Source: CALBPI01 sp942491885 (GTDB taxonomy: Bacteria > Pseudomonadota > Gammaproteobacteria > Steroidobacterales > Woeseiaceae). Taken from it: DNA of 64,000 bases. Position numbers and translations under genes: made by a program. The notes under the pieces are model-generated. The model saw nothing but the letters and a program-made list of their open reading frames with translations, did not search any database and was not told the origin of the DNA. The stretch lies in assembly GCA_942491885.1 (NCBI GenBank), contig CALOCQ010000008.1, positions 558,001-622,000 of the forward strand, given 5' to 3'. Of the stretch, positions 26,321 to 35,526 are shown in pieces; positions within the stretch are counted from its first letter, which is position 1; each line of letters begins with the position of its first letter.

Positions 26321-28800
26321 CGGATGTTTCCAAGCTGCGCCGACAGGCGTAACAGGTCGGCGAACACACCGGCGGCCGTGACTTCGGGTCCCGCGCCCGG
26401 CCCCTGGATCACCAACGGATTGGCGGAATAACGGTTACTGACGATCCGCACCACGTTGTCGGTCAGCGCAATGTTCGCCAATGCGTCGCTCGACGGCACG
26501 TCACGCAACTCGACGCTCGCCCGGCCCTGCGCATCAATCTGACCGACATAGCGCAACACTGCGCCGTTGTCGCGTGCGTTGGCCAGTCGTCGTTGCATAT
26601 CGTCGTCCAGCACTTCGACGCGCTGCAGGAACTCGTCAATGCTCGCATCGGTCAGCGAATCGGGGACGAGACTCTCGACACCAATATCTTCCAACGCGAT
26701 GTCATGGCCGATCTCGCGCGCCAGAATCGCGAGTTTGCGGGCGACGTCCATCCCCGATAAATCATCGCGCGGGTCCGGCTCGGTATAGCCCGCCTCGCGC
26801 GCATTACGCACGATCTCGGAAAACGGTGCACTGCCATCGAAGGTATTAAACAAATAGGCCAACGTGCCGGAGAAAATACCCTGCACCGATTGCACCTGAT
26901 CGCCGGTCTCGCGCAAGTCGCGCAGCGTCTGCACGATAGGCAGTGCCGCGCCGACCGTCGTCTCATAGTAGTAGTAGCTGTGCCCGTCACGCGCGGACTG
27001 CTGAATATCACGATAGCGCGCGATCGGCCCGCTAAAGGCACGTTTGTTCGGCGTGATGACGTGTATCCCGCGCGCCAGCCACTGCGCGTAGCGATCGGCG
27101 ATGCTGTCGTCGGCCGTGCAATCAATAATCACGGCGTGCGGCAAATGATCGGCGTCGACGTGATCGACAAATGCGTCTAGCGACAACGCGACAGCGCCCT
27201 CACGCATTGCCGACGAAACATCAGACAGATCGATACGCTGCTCGTCCAACAACATTTTTCGTGAACTGGCTATGGCGCGCACACGCAGGTCGAGATTGAA
27301 CTCGGCCAGCAAGCGCTCCGCCTCGGCAGCAATCTGGGTGAGTAATGTTCCGCCAACCGTGCCGGGCCCGATGAGTCCGATCGACAACGTCTTCGGTGAC
27401 AAATAGAAACCCGAATGCACAGCGCGTATCGCGCGCGTCGCATCAGCGCCTGGCACGACGACGGAGATATTACGTTCCGACGAGCCCTGCGCAATCGCGA
27501 TGACATTGATTCCCGCCTGACCCAGCGTGTTCAGAAACTTGCCGGCAACACCGGGGCGCCCCGACATGCGATCGCCGACAACCGCCAACACACTGCAGTT
27601 ATTGGTTACCGCGACGCTCTGTATCTGCCCCTCATGGATTTCGGTCGAAAATGCCTCTCGCACCACTTCTGCCGCGCGCTCGGCCACGCTTTCGTCCACC
27701 ACGAAACATACAGAGTGCTCAGAACTGGCCTGCGAGATAAGGATCACCGAAATATCAGATTCGCGCAGCGCCTGAAAAATACGATGTGCGGTGCCGGGAA
27801 CACCGATCATGCCGGCGCCCTCCACATTGATCACCGCGAGATCGTCGATCGACGTGATGCCCTTGATGGGATCTGCGCTACCGGAGCTCGCACTCACGCA
27901 GGTACCTTTTAATTCCGGCGCGAACGTACTGCGGATATAAATCGGTATGTTGTGCTGTACCGCGGGGCCCATGGTTTGCGGGTGGATCACCTTGGCGCCG
28001 AAATAGGCAAGCTCCATGGCCTCGTTATATGACAGTGCATGGATAACGCGGGCATCCGGAATCTGGCGTGGATCGCCACTCATAACGCCGGGCACGTCGG
28101 TCCAGATGGTGATCGACCGCGCGCGCAGCAAGGCGCCGAAGATCGCGGCGGAATGATCGCTGCCATTGCGCCCGAGCGTCGTTTGCAGCCCGGCCTCATC
28201 GCTTGCAATAAAGCCGGTGATGACCACAAGGTCGTTGTTTGCGATAACCGGAGATGCGGCAAGTTTCTCTCCGGAGGCGGACCAGATCACGCTCGCACCC
28301 AGGCGCGTCTGCGACACGCACAGCACATCGCGCGCGTCCAGCCAGCCGACATTGCGCTCTGCGCCCACCGTTTGCGCCAGCAATGCCGCCAGCATGCGCG
28401 CCGACCAGATTTCCCCGAAGCCTGCAATCACGTCGTAGGTTCTTTGCGGCGCGGACCGGACTAAATCGACGGCTTTCAGAAGCTCGACGATATCGTCGCA
28501 ATCGCGTCGCCAGGCATCCAGCACGTCGCGCCGCGCAGCCGGGTCCAGCAAGATGCCGGCAGTCGTCTCATAACGCTGCTCGAGCGCACGCAATTGCACC
28601 GACAAATCGGTATCGCCACGCACGGCGCCATCGGTCAGCGCAAGCAACGCATCGGTCATGCCGCCCATAGCGGATACAACTACCGCCTGGTGGGTCTCGC
28701 CATCGGCGTTAACAATAAGTGCGCAGACGCGACGGAAGCATTGCGCATCCGCGAGCGAGCTGCCGCCAAACTTGTGGACATGCCATGCGGCGTTCTTCAT
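26317..28800 (-). CDS. thrA: Bifunctional aspartokinase / homoserine dehydrogenase I
   Basis: 827 residues, matching the 820 of E. coli ThrA. Aspartokinase at the N-terminus (VHKFGGSSLADAQCF near residue 8; GFIASDEAGLQTTLGRNGSDHSA), two ACT regulatory domains in the middle (VEGAGMIGVPGTAHRIF; VVGDRMSGRPGVAGKFL), and homoserine dehydrogenase from about residue 465 (IGLIGPGTVGGTLL). It catalyses the first and third steps from aspartate towards threonine, and by family is inhibited by threonine. The 156 bp between it and tRNA-Lys contains no recognisable thr leader peptide; a TATCAT about 40 bp upstream may be a -10. Confidence 0.96.
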   Translation of the reverse strand: MKNAAWHVHKFGGSSLADAQCFRRVCALIVNADGETHQAVVVSAMGGMTDALLALTDGAVRGDTDLSVQLRALEQRYETTAGILLDPAARRDVLDAWRRDCDDIVELLKAVDLVRSAPQRTYDVIAGFGEIWSARMLAALLAQTVGAERNVGWLDARDVLCVSQTRLGASVIWSASGEKLAASPVIANNDLVVITGFIASDEAGLQTTLGRNGSDHSAAIFGALLRARSITIWTDVPGVMSGDPRQIPDARVIHALSYNEAMELAYFGAKVIHPQTMGPAVQHNIPIYIRSTFAPELKGTCVSASSGSADPIKGITSIDDLAVINVEGAGMIGVPGTAHRIFQALRESDISVILISQASSEHSVCFVVDESVAERAAEVVREAFSTEIHEGQIQSVAVTNNCSVLAVVGDRMSGRPGVAGKFLNTLGQAGINVIAIAQGSSERNISVVVPGADATRAIRAVHSGFYLSPKTLSIGLIGPGTVGGTLLTQIAAEAERLLAEFNLDLRVRAIASSRKMLLDEQRIDLSDVSSAMREGAVALSLDAFVDHVDADHLPHAVIIDCTADDSIADRYAQWLARGIHVITPNKRAFSGPIARYRDIQQSARDGHSYYYYETTVGAALPIVQTLRDLRETGDQVQSVQGIFSGTLAYLFNTFDGSAPFSEIVRNAREAGYTEPDPRDDLSGMDVARKLAILAREIGHDIALEDIGVESLVPDSLTDASIDEFLQRVEVLDDDMQRRLANARDNGAVLRYVGQIDAQGRASVELRDVPSSDALANIALTDNVVRIVSNRYSANPLVIQGPGAGPEVTAAGVFADLLRLSAQLGNIR

Positions 28801-28956
28801 TGATCATTCACACTGGTTACAAAGCACTGACAGTCGGAATGATACCTGATGCCGGCCAAAAACCGAGTGGCGATTGGCCCTGGTACGACTCGCAATCGGG
28901 CGATCGCGAACCGCTGCTCGAGAAGCTGTGTGTTTTTGCGGTTTCGGGAGGGGAAG

Positions 28957-29032
28957 TGGTGGGCCGTATAGGGATCGAACCTATGACCAATTGGTTAAAA
29001 GCCAACTGCTCTACCATCTGAGCTAACGGCCC
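28957..29032 (-). tRNA. tRNA-Lys (anticodon UUU)
   Basis: The minus strand gives a standard 76-nt cloverleaf. The acceptor stem starts GGGCCGT and closes with ACGGCCC, followed by A and an encoded CCA. The D arm is GCTCAGATGGTAGAGC, the anticodon loop CTTTTAA (anticodon TTT), and the T arm AGGTTCGATCCCT. It lies upstream of thrA on the same strand. Confidence 0.97.
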
Positions 29033-29318
29033 GCTGTGGGTCACTTCCGATGCCGGCTGAAGAAATCGGCCGGCGTGCCGCGTTAAGCGGAGCGCAATAA
29101 TACCTGACCCAGCAGAATACTCAACCCCGCGGGAGCCCGTATCGGCGCGTTGCAGACCGCTGCAGTGCGCGCGTCGAAGATCTGATCACGGCAATAACTG
29201 GTGATAGTGCCCCGCAAACCCTGGCGCACGCATTCTCCGTTCGCGCTGAAATAGTCCCCTGACCCCGGCGCCACTCCGCGTTTATGGCCAGAGATCTACG
29301 ACTACTTAGGAGAAGGCC
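29033..29318. other. Intergenic region without a recognised gene
   Basis: This 286-bp stretch separates tRNA-Lys and the secreted protein gene. A 63-codon open frame on the minus strand (29083-29274) has no ribosome site, signal peptide or similarity I recognise. The promoters of both flanking genes must lie here, but I see no convincing -35/-10 pair. Confidence 0.5.
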
Positions 29319-29981
29319 ATGAAAAATCTTCAAAATATTGCCGTGCTGGGCGTCTGCATGGTGCTGGCAAGCGCAGCCAGCGCCACCGCGACTGCTGCGG
29401 CGTACTGGGCTGCGTGCACAGACTGCGGCGGCAGCGCAAAGAACTTCGCACTCGGTGTCCCGCCCGACAGACAGGGCAACCATATTGTGCACGTCTACGA
29501 TGAGGCCACGGCCTCCCTGCAGAGCTTCTCGGTGTTTATCTACTATAACTATGAGTTTCACGGCTGGTCACGCGTGGGCCGCGCGATACCGTCGTCCGTG
29601 CAAGCGCTAAACCTGCTTAACAGTGTTAAGGACGCGCAATCGTTTGTGTCGGCGCTCGCCGATCTGGCCGACCCGATTCGCGTGGGCATAGCCAGCGTTC
29701 AGGACTACCTGCTAAGTGGTGGCGCATTGGACACGCAAATCGCGACCAATCTGCTCAACGGCCTTCACGAACAAGGATTGCATGATCGAGTCACCAATGC
29801 AGCGACGCTACTGCTGTCGGATGCCGGGCGCATGATTACGCAGCGTCCCGTCGAAGCAACATTTCGTGCCGAGTTCGACGACGGCTCAACAATGCTGGTG
29901 ACCGCGACATTTATCGCAAACAACCTTAACAATCCGATTATCGACTCTGTCGCAGGCTCTGGTAGCGCGTCGGATCGCTGA
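29319..29981 (+). CDS. Secreted protein of unknown function
   Basis: 220 residues. The start is well supported by AGGAG 7 bases before the ATG. A signal peptide (NLQNIAVLGVCMVLASAASA) is followed by YWAACTDCGGSAKNF with a CTDC pair, a beta-rich part (IVHVYDEATASLQSFSVFIYY), a helical middle, and a beta end (VEATFRAEFDDGSTMLVTATF). The CxxC may form a disulfide or bind metal, but there is no thioredoxin fold evident. I do not recognise the family. The stop overlaps the 3' end of queC by 44 bp in the opposite direction, an unusually long convergent overlap. Confidence 0.75.
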   Translation: MKNLQNIAVLGVCMVLASAASATATAAAYWAACTDCGGSAKNFALGVPPDRQGNHIVHVYDEATASLQSFSVFIYYNYEFHGWSRVGRAIPSSVQALNLLNSVKDAQSFVSALADLADPIRVGIASVQDYLLSGGALDTQIATNLLNGLHEQGLHDRVTNAATLLLSDAGRMITQRPVEATFRAEFDDGSTMLVTATFIANNLNNPIIDSVAGSGSASDR

Positions 29982-30645
29982 CACCCGCATCGCGGAATCC
30001 TGCTGCACGCAGGTCACAAGCATCGCAGCGGCCACAGGCCGCGCCGGTATCGTCCGCCTGGTAGCAGGACACGGTCATCGCATAATCGATGCCCAGCGCG
30101 AGTCCGGCGCGAATAATTTGTGCCTTGGACAGATCAATCAGCGGCGTCTCAATACGGATCGGATTGCCCTCTACGCCCGCCTTCGTGGCAAGTTGGGCCA
30201 ATGCCTGAAATGCGTCAATGAATGCCGGACGGCAATCGGGATAGCCCGAGTAGTCGACCGCATTCACGCCAATGAAGATCGCCTCGGCGCTCGCCACTTC
30301 CGCCCAGCCCAGCGCCATCGACAGGAATACGGTGTTGCGCGCCGGTACATAGGTCACCGGTATGCCTTCACTGCCGGCATCCGGCACGTCGATCGTCTCG
30401 TCCGTCAACGCCGAGCCGCCGATACCGGCAAAATCAATACGCATTGTGCGATGGTCCGCCGCGGCCCCTGCCCGTGCGACCACAGCGGCGGCGACCAGTT
30501 CAGCGTTATGGCGCTGACCATAATCGAAGCTCAACGCCAGGCATTGATAGCCGGCATCACGCGCCATCGCCAGCACCGTTGCGGAATCCAGACCGCCGGA
30601 TAGCAATACGATCGCTTTGCGTGGCATGTCCGTGTTGCTGCTCAT
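29938..30645 (-). CDS. queC: 7-cyano-7-deazaguanine synthase
   Basis: 235 residues. It makes preQ0 from 7-carboxy-7-deazaguanine with ATP and ammonia, in queuosine synthesis. The PP-loop is LLSGGLDSATVLAMA, the SFDYGQRHNAEL motif follows, and the C-terminal zinc cysteines are in CYQADDTGAACGRCDACDLR. ATG 30645 overlaps the queE stop by 4 bp; the longer frame to 30723 lies inside queE. The queF and queD genes are not in the window. Confidence 0.95.
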   Translation of the reverse strand: MSSNTDMPRKAIVLLSGGLDSATVLAMARDAGYQCLALSFDYGQRHNAELVAAAVVARAGAAADHRTMRIDFAGIGGSALTDETIDVPDAGSEGIPVTYVPARNTVFLSMALGWAEVASAEAIFIGVNAVDYSGYPDCRPAFIDAFQALAQLATKAGVEGNPIRIETPLIDLSKAQIIRAGLALGIDYAMTVSCYQADDTGAACGRCDACDLRAAGFRDAGVSDPTRYQSLRQSR

Positions 30646-31316
30646 CGACCCGGCTCGTCGCCCCAGATCAGCTTGTGCAACTGCACCTGCATGCGCACCG
30701 GCAAACCCGATGCAAGGATCCACCCGGCCAACTCTTTTGGCTTGACCTGAGCGTAGCTCGGCGATATCCAGACCGTGCAGCGCGACAATAGGTCATAGCG
30801 ACGCACAACATCAATGCTCCAGTCGAAATCCGCCTTGTCGCAAACGACAAACTTGACCTGATCGTGGTCGGTCAGCAGCTCAATATTTTCCCAACGATTA
30901 CGCAGCATCTCGCCCGAAGCAGGCGTCTTCAGATCAACGACTCGCGAAACACGCGTGTCGACCGGAGCAATATCGATCGCACCGCTCGTCTCCAGCGATA
31001 CCGCGTAGCCGGCGTCACACAACTTTTTCAGCAACGCCGCACAGTTAGGTTGCGCCAATGGCTCGCCACCGGTCACGCATATATGCTTTACATCGTATTG
31101 CGCGACATTCGACAGGAGCGCATCAAACGACAACCACTCGCCGCCGTGGAATGCGTATTCGGTATCACAGTAGCTGCAGCGCAAAGGGCAACCGGTCAAA
31201 CGAATGAACACGGTCGGCAAGCCGAAGCTCAGCGCTTCGCCTTGTAACGAATGAAAGACTTCGGTGATACGCAGGCGCTCTGCCGGCGCCAGTGCGTCCC
31301 GTGCGGTGCTCGCCAT
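30642..31316 (-). CDS. queE: 7-carboxy-7-deazaguanine synthase, radical SAM
   Basis: 224 residues. It converts carboxy-tetrahydropterin to CDG. The SAM cluster motif is CPLRCSYC (CxxxCxxC) preceded by FIRLTG; the GGE SAM-binding motif is CVTGGEPLAQ. Start at ATG 31316, 22 bp after cpoB. It is the second-to-last gene of the ruv-tol-que block, the same placement as in many gammaproteobacteria. Confidence 0.95.
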   Translation of the reverse strand: MASTARDALAPAERLRITEVFHSLQGEALSFGLPTVFIRLTGCPLRCSYCDTEYAFHGGEWLSFDALLSNVAQYDVKHICVTGGEPLAQPNCAALLKKLCDAGYAVSLETSGAIDIAPVDTRVSRVVDLKTPASGEMLRNRWENIELLTDHDQVKFVVCDKADFDWSIDVVRRYDLLSRCTVWISPSYAQVKPKELAGWILASGLPVRMQVQLHKLIWGDEPGR

Positions 31317-31338
31317 GTTCCCGGATCAGCCCGTATGT

Positions 31339-32103
31339 TCAGCCGCGCTCGCTGCTGATCTTTTTCAGCCGCTTGCTGGCCTCACGCGCCGCCGTGGTTT
31401 CGGGGTAGTCATCAACCACCCGTGCGAGCGCCGATTGCGCGGCGTCCCAACGCTTGAGCTCGTAGTTGCAATAGCCAACCTTGAGCAACGCATCAGGCAC
31501 TTTGCGTGAGCCGGGAAAATCGTCGATGACTGCACTAAAAATCGGCAGCGCTTCGGAAAAGCGCTGCGAAACGTAAAACGTCTCTGCGAGCCAGTACTGT
31601 GCATTGTCGGCCAGATCGCTTTGCGGATAGGCCACCAGAAATTGCTGGAAGGCTTTTGCAGACTGGTCGTAGCGCCCTTCTTTCAGCAACTCAAACGCCG
31701 CCTGATAGTTTTCGCGATCCGAGCCGTTCGGCAACGGCAATTCACCGGGTGACAGCGTACCGCCTTGCATCACATTGGAGCGCTCGGAGCTCTCGAGTGC
31801 CTGCAGACGCGCATCCAGATCCGCGTATAAACTGCGCTGGCGCTCCGACATTTTTTCCGCCTCAAACGAGGTGGTCTCCATGCTGCCACGCATCGCGTCG
31901 ACATCGTTTGACAGCGCATCGACTCTAGCAACCAGTTGCACCAGGCTGTCGTTCTGCACGACGCGCTCAACGCGTTCGAGACGTTGCTCGATCTGCGCCA
32001 GCTTGATGAACACCGGGTCTTCCTCCGGCGGCACCGTGACGCAAGCCGAGAGCACGCCTGTCAGCGCGAGCAAAGCTGCGGGTTTCAGCGAATGACGTTT
32101 CAT
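31339..32103 (-). CDS. cpoB: Cell-division coordinator CpoB (YbgF), apparently lipidated
   Basis: About 254 residues. CpoB links TolA with PBP1B during septation. N-terminal coiled coil (LAQIEQRLERVERVVQND), linker, then C-terminal TPRs (YQAAFELLKEGRYDQSAKAF; AQYWLAETFYVSQRF). The signal ends in the lipobox LSAC with Cys21, whereas E. coli CpoB is a soluble periplasmic protein. ATG 32103 has AAGGAA upstream; the frame reaches 32133 but adds nothing meaningful. It follows pal by 30 bp. Confidence 0.9.
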   Translation of the reverse strand: MKRHSLKPAALLALTGVLSACVTVPPEEDPVFIKLAQIEQRLERVERVVQNDSLVQLVARVDALSNDVDAMRGSMETTSFEAEKMSERQRSLYADLDARLQALESSERSNVMQGGTLSPGELPLPNGSDRENYQAAFELLKEGRYDQSAKAFQQFLVAYPQSDLADNAQYWLAETFYVSQRFSEALPIFSAVIDDFPGSRKVPDALLKVGYCNYELKRWDAAQSALARVVDDYPETTAAREASKRLKKISSERG

Positions 32104-32133
32104 AACAGTTTCCTTGCGATCGCGCGCTGACAA

Positions 32134-32664
32134 TCAGCGATAGGACAATTCCACGCGACGATTCTTTTCGTAGTCGGATTCCGTGCTGCCGTAAGCTGCC
32201 GGACGCTCCTCGCCATAGCTCACCGTGCTGATCTGCGCGGAAGGCGCGCCCTGAATCAGCAACAAACGGCGTACCGCCTGTGCGCGTCGCTCACCAAGGC
32301 CGATGTTGTATTCACGCGAGCCGCGCTCGTCTGCATGGCCTTCGAGGCGCAATTGCTGCCGGTTGTCGCCGGCGAGACGTCGCGCATGTGCAGCCAGCAA
32401 ATCAGCATACTGCGGGCTGACTTCACTCTTGTCGTACTCGAAATAGATGATCAGCGAATCAGCAGTACCCGACTCCGCCATATCATCATCAAAGCCCGCG
32501 CTGCGGATCGAAGAATCGTTCATGCTTCCGGTCGTGCTGCCCGAATCTTCGGCAATTGTGCTACCCGCGGTGTCGCTCAGTTCGCCGACAGGCTTGTTCG
32601 TGCCGCAACCGGCCAACAGCACGCTTGCCGCGGCCCATATCATCAAATTGTTAACTCGTTTCAT
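32134..32664 (-). CDS. pal: Peptidoglycan-associated lipoprotein Pal
   Basis: 176 residues. Lipobox LLAGC with lipidated Cys20, a low-complexity Ser/Thr/Asp linker, then an OmpA-like peptidoglycan-binding domain: IIYFEYDKSEVS, LEGHADERGSREYNIGLGERRA, and the closing NRRVELSYR. It anchors the outer membrane to peptidoglycan and interacts with TolB. It sits between tolB (gap 45 bp) and cpoB. Confidence 0.96.
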   Translation of the reverse strand: MKRVNNLMIWAAASVLLAGCGTNKPVGELSDTAGSTIAEDSGSTTGSMNDSSIRSAGFDDDMAESGTADSLIIYFEYDKSEVSPQYADLLAAHARRLAGDNRQQLRLEGHADERGSREYNIGLGERRAQAVRRLLLIQGAPSAQISTVSYGEERPAAYGSTESDYEKNRRVELSYR

Positions 32665-32709
32665 CTGCTGGCACTCCTGAAAGCCATCAAATACATATTT
32701 CGCCGCAGT

Positions 32710-34011
32710 TTAGCGGCTAAAAGGTGACCATACCGGCTCGCGCACATCATTGCCGACCGATTTAACCCGGCCCGAAATCAAACCATCGACGCTAACCGTC
32801 TCAAGCACGCCGCGCCCGGCGCGGCGCGTCGCATAAATAAGCTGCGCCGAATTCGGCGCAAAGTCCGGTGACTCGTCCAGCGAGCCGTCGCTGAGAACCT
32901 GTAACGCCCCGGATTCGAGGTCCATCACAGCGACGCGGAAGTTACCTCGATCATCGTGCACCAAGGCCAGCCAGCGCCCGTCCGGCGAAACCCGCGGGCG
33001 AGCATTATAGCGCCCCTCGAAGGTCACGCGCTCAATATCGCCGCCATTGGTTGCGACCTTGTAGACCTGCGGCGCACCGCCACGATCGGATGTGAAGTAG
33101 ATGGTCTTGCCGTCCGCGGACCATGTGGGCTCGGTATCAATCGAGCGACGCTCGGTCAGACGTGTCAGCCGGTCGCCAAGCAGGTTCAATACATAGACGT
33201 CGAGATTACCATCGACATCGGACAAAGTGAGCGCAAGCTGGCGCCCGTCGGGCGACCACGCCGGCGCATTGTTGACACCCGCGCGCGCAGAGACGGTGCG
33301 CCGCGTGCCGGTGCGCAGCGTTTGCACGTAAACCGCAGCGCGACCACCCTCAAATGACACGTAGGCCAATTGGCGGCCATCCGGCGACCAGGCCGGCGAC
33401 ATGATCGGCTGTGCGCTTTCCAGCAACACAAATTCATTGTTGCCGTCTGCATCGGCGACAATCAAACGGTAGCGGCGCGCGGCATCGCGGCCACTGACAG
33501 AAATGTAGGCGACCCGCGTGGAGAAAACGCCCTTGATGCCGGTAATGCCTTCGAACACAGCGTCCGCAACCAGATGTCCGGCGCGTCTGAGATCGCGTCC
33601 CTGCATGACGAGCCGATCCGCGACAATTTGCCGCGCGCCATAGACGTCAAACAGTTGATATTCCAGCGTGTATTCGTCGTCATTGCGGCTGAGCGAACCG
33701 ACCAGCACATAGTCGACCGCCACTAGACGCCAGTTGTCGAAATCGATGTCGACACCGGTCGAAGGTTTTTCCAGCATGTTGGCGGGATCCAACGCATCGA
33801 AGCGCCCGCTGCCAACGAGATCTGCGCGCACAATAGCGGCGATATCCGCCGGCGGCTGACCAGGCTCGTCCCAGCCGAACGGCACAATAGCGATCGGAAT
33901 GGGCTTGCTGGCGCCGCGCGTGATCTCGATAACGAGCTCGGCACGCGCCGTTGAGCATAGCAACAACAATATCAGGAGATGTCGCCAAACGGCGACTCGC
34001 GATCGCGTCAT
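32710..34011 (-). CDS. tolB: Tol-Pal system protein TolB
   Basis: About 433 residues, as expected. Signal peptide MTRSRVAVWRHLLILLLLC..., an N-terminal alpha/beta domain (PIPIAIVPFGWDEPG), then a six-bladed propeller with WSPDGRQLA-type repeats (MSPAWSPDGRQLAYVS, NAPAWSPDGRQLALT, EPTWSADGKTIYFTSD, RPRVSPDGRWLALV). It binds Pal and outer-membrane partners. ATG 34011 has GAAAGAAA upstream; the frame to 34110 reaches back into tolA. Confidence 0.95.
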   Translation of the reverse strand: MTRSRVAVWRHLLILLLLCSTARAELVIEITRGASKPIPIAIVPFGWDEPGQPPADIAAIVRADLVGSGRFDALDPANMLEKPSTGVDIDFDNWRLVAVDYVLVGSLSRNDDEYTLEYQLFDVYGARQIVADRLVMQGRDLRRAGHLVADAVFEGITGIKGVFSTRVAYISVSGRDAARRYRLIVADADGNNEFVLLESAQPIMSPAWSPDGRQLAYVSFEGGRAAVYVQTLRTGTRRTVSARAGVNNAPAWSPDGRQLALTLSDVDGNLDVYVLNLLGDRLTRLTERRSIDTEPTWSADGKTIYFTSDRGGAPQVYKVATNGGDIERVTFEGRYNARPRVSPDGRWLALVHDDRGNFRVAVMDLESGALQVLSDGSLDESPDFAPNSAQLIYATRRAGRGVLETVSVDGLISGRVKSVGNDVREPVWSPFSR

Positions 34012-34069
34012 TTTTCTTTCTTTTTCAGTTAGATGAAGCATTTTTCTCACTATAGCGCGTAGGCTGTTG

Positions 34070-35056
34070 CTATTCACCCGTTTTGAACGGGAAACGCAGA
34101 TTTGGTTCAAACAAAGATGGATCCGGCGGCAGTGGCAGCGGCGAGGCTTTTAGCACAGCCGCTTCAATCGAGCGAATCAGCAGCTCCCCACCTGCACAAT
34201 CGACAACCCGAACAGACACAACCTGACCATCGCGAAGCTGGCGTACCAAAACATCGCAGCGAACCCCGTCGGGTACGCCCGCAGGTCGATTCCAGTTGCG
34301 CTCCACATCTTGGCGTATGAGCTCGACGTAGCGTGCCAGCAGGCCCGCATCGATCGCACCATCGCGCGCCTCTTCGGCCTCCAGCGCATCGCGAAGCTGC
34401 GCCTCCAACGCCTGTTTGCGTTGCTCCTCCGCGCGCCGCTTGCGCTCGACTTCCGCCAGACGCAGTCGCTCGGCTTCTGCTTCCTTGCGCTTGCGCTCGG
34501 CCTCTGCCGCCTCGCGTCGCTCGCGTTCCGCCGCCTCTGCCGCCTGACGCTCGCGTTCGGCCTCCGCTTCGGCCTGACGAACACGCTCCGCCTCGGCTTC
34601 GCGCGCTTGTTCCGCTTGCGCGACTCGTTCTCGCTCGGCCTCGGCCTGACGCACTTTTTCGGCTTGCGCTTGTCGTTCACGGTCAGCATCGAGCTCGCGC
34701 TGGCGTTGCGCCGCCTCGGCTTGCTCGCGCTGCGCCTGCGCCTCCTGCTCGGCTTCTACCCGCTCACGCGCTTGCTCTTGCTCTACCACCACCGGATCCG
34801 GCGCCGGCGGCTCTGTTAATTGTGGCTCCGGCTCGGATGGCTTCGGCTCGGGTTGCTCGGGCGCCGCCAGTTGCTCGATTTCATCTTCGGCCAGACGGAA
34901 CGCCTCATCGCTAACGACAGAGGCCTTCAGCGTCGTGCGCAACGGCGGCGGCGGCGGCGATTCCCAGCGCACACCCACCAAAACCAATGCAATGATGATC
35001 GCATGCAAAACGATCGTGCCGATAACTGCGATCGCATTGTCAAAGAAGTTGCGCAC
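34070..35056 (-). CDS. tolA: TolA energy-transducing envelope protein
   Basis: 328 residues. One N-terminal membrane anchor (AIAVIGTIVLHAIIIALVLVGV), a proline/glutamate stretch, then a long helix of A, E, R and Q (residues about 90-225; units such as RQAEAERERVAQ), and a compact C-terminal domain III (VELIRQDVERNWNRP; RCDVLV...RVVDCAGG with a probable disulfide; FPFKTGE). Compositional repeats make this gene produce many spurious reading frames. It lies 23 bp after tolR. It uses proton-motive force through TolQR. Confidence 0.93.
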   Translation of the reverse strand: MRNFFDNAIAVIGTIVLHAIIIALVLVGVRWESPPPPPLRTTLKASVVSDEAFRLAEDEIEQLAAPEQPEPKPSEPEPQLTEPPAPDPVVVEQEQARERVEAEQEAQAQREQAEAAQRQRELDADRERQAQAEKVRQAEAERERVAQAEQAREAEAERVRQAEAEAERERQAAEAAERERREAAEAERKRKEAEAERLRLAEVERKRRAEEQRKQALEAQLRDALEAEEARDGAIDAGLLARYVELIRQDVERNWNRPAGVPDGVRCDVLVRQLRDGQVVSVRVVDCAGGELLIRSIEAAVLKASPLPLPPDPSLFEPNLRFPFKTGE

Positions 35057-35079
35057 GATGACTTAACGACGACCGGCTA

Positions 35080-35526
35080 TCAGCGCGCGTCGCTGCCGAG
35101 ACTATCCGCGTCAAGCGGGTCGGTAATAAAGCCGACCTGCTGCGCGCCGCCTTTTTGCAATAGCACCATTGCAAACACGACGCGGCCATACGGCACCGCC
35201 TGATCAGCCTTGACCAGCACAGGCGTATCGGGCCTGCGTGACAGTACGACACCCACGCGCTGAATGATGTCATTCGGGGCCATGGGCTTAGCCTTTTCCT
35301 CACCGGCATTCAAATACAACGATCCGTCACGGTCCACCGACAACACCAGCGGCAGATCATTCTCGGTCAGCGACGGATCGAGCGGCGCCGCGTCGGCCTG
35401 CGGCAGCTCCACCTCGATGCCCTGCGTCAGCAACGGTGCGGTAACCATGAAAATTATCAGCAACACCAACATCACGTCGATATATGGAACCACATTGATC
35501 TCGCCCATCAGGCGCCGCTTGCTCAT
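35080..35526 (-). CDS. tolR: TolR, ExbD-family inner-membrane protein
   Basis: 148 residues. One membrane span near residues 10-30 (NVVPYIDVMLVLLIIFMVTAP) contains the conserved Asp (D17 region) that carries protons with TolQ. A periplasmic domain follows. ATG 35526 overlaps the tolQ stop by 4 bp (ATGA). Confidence 0.95.
   Translation of the reverse strand: MSKRRLMGEINVVPYIDVMLVLLIIFMVTAPLLTQGIEVELPQADAAPLDPSLTENDLPLVLSVDRDGSLYLNAGEEKAKPMAPNDIIQRVGVVLSRRPDTPVLVKADQAVPYGRVVFAMVLLQKGGAQQVGFITDPLDADSLGSDAR

Noticed and set aside
28801..28956. A thr-type leader peptide or attenuator before thrA
   Set aside because: No short Thr/Ile-rich frame and no terminator hairpin is seen in the gap between tRNA-Lys and thrA.
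29083..29274. A 63-codon frame on the minus strand between tRNA-Lys and the secreted protein
   Set aside because: No ribosome site, no similarity, and no compositional sign of a real gene.
34310..34914. Long open frames opposite tolA
   Set aside because: The repetitive A/E/R/Q codons of tolA leave all frames open. The tolA frame has an anchor and a domain III, while the others are low-complexity.
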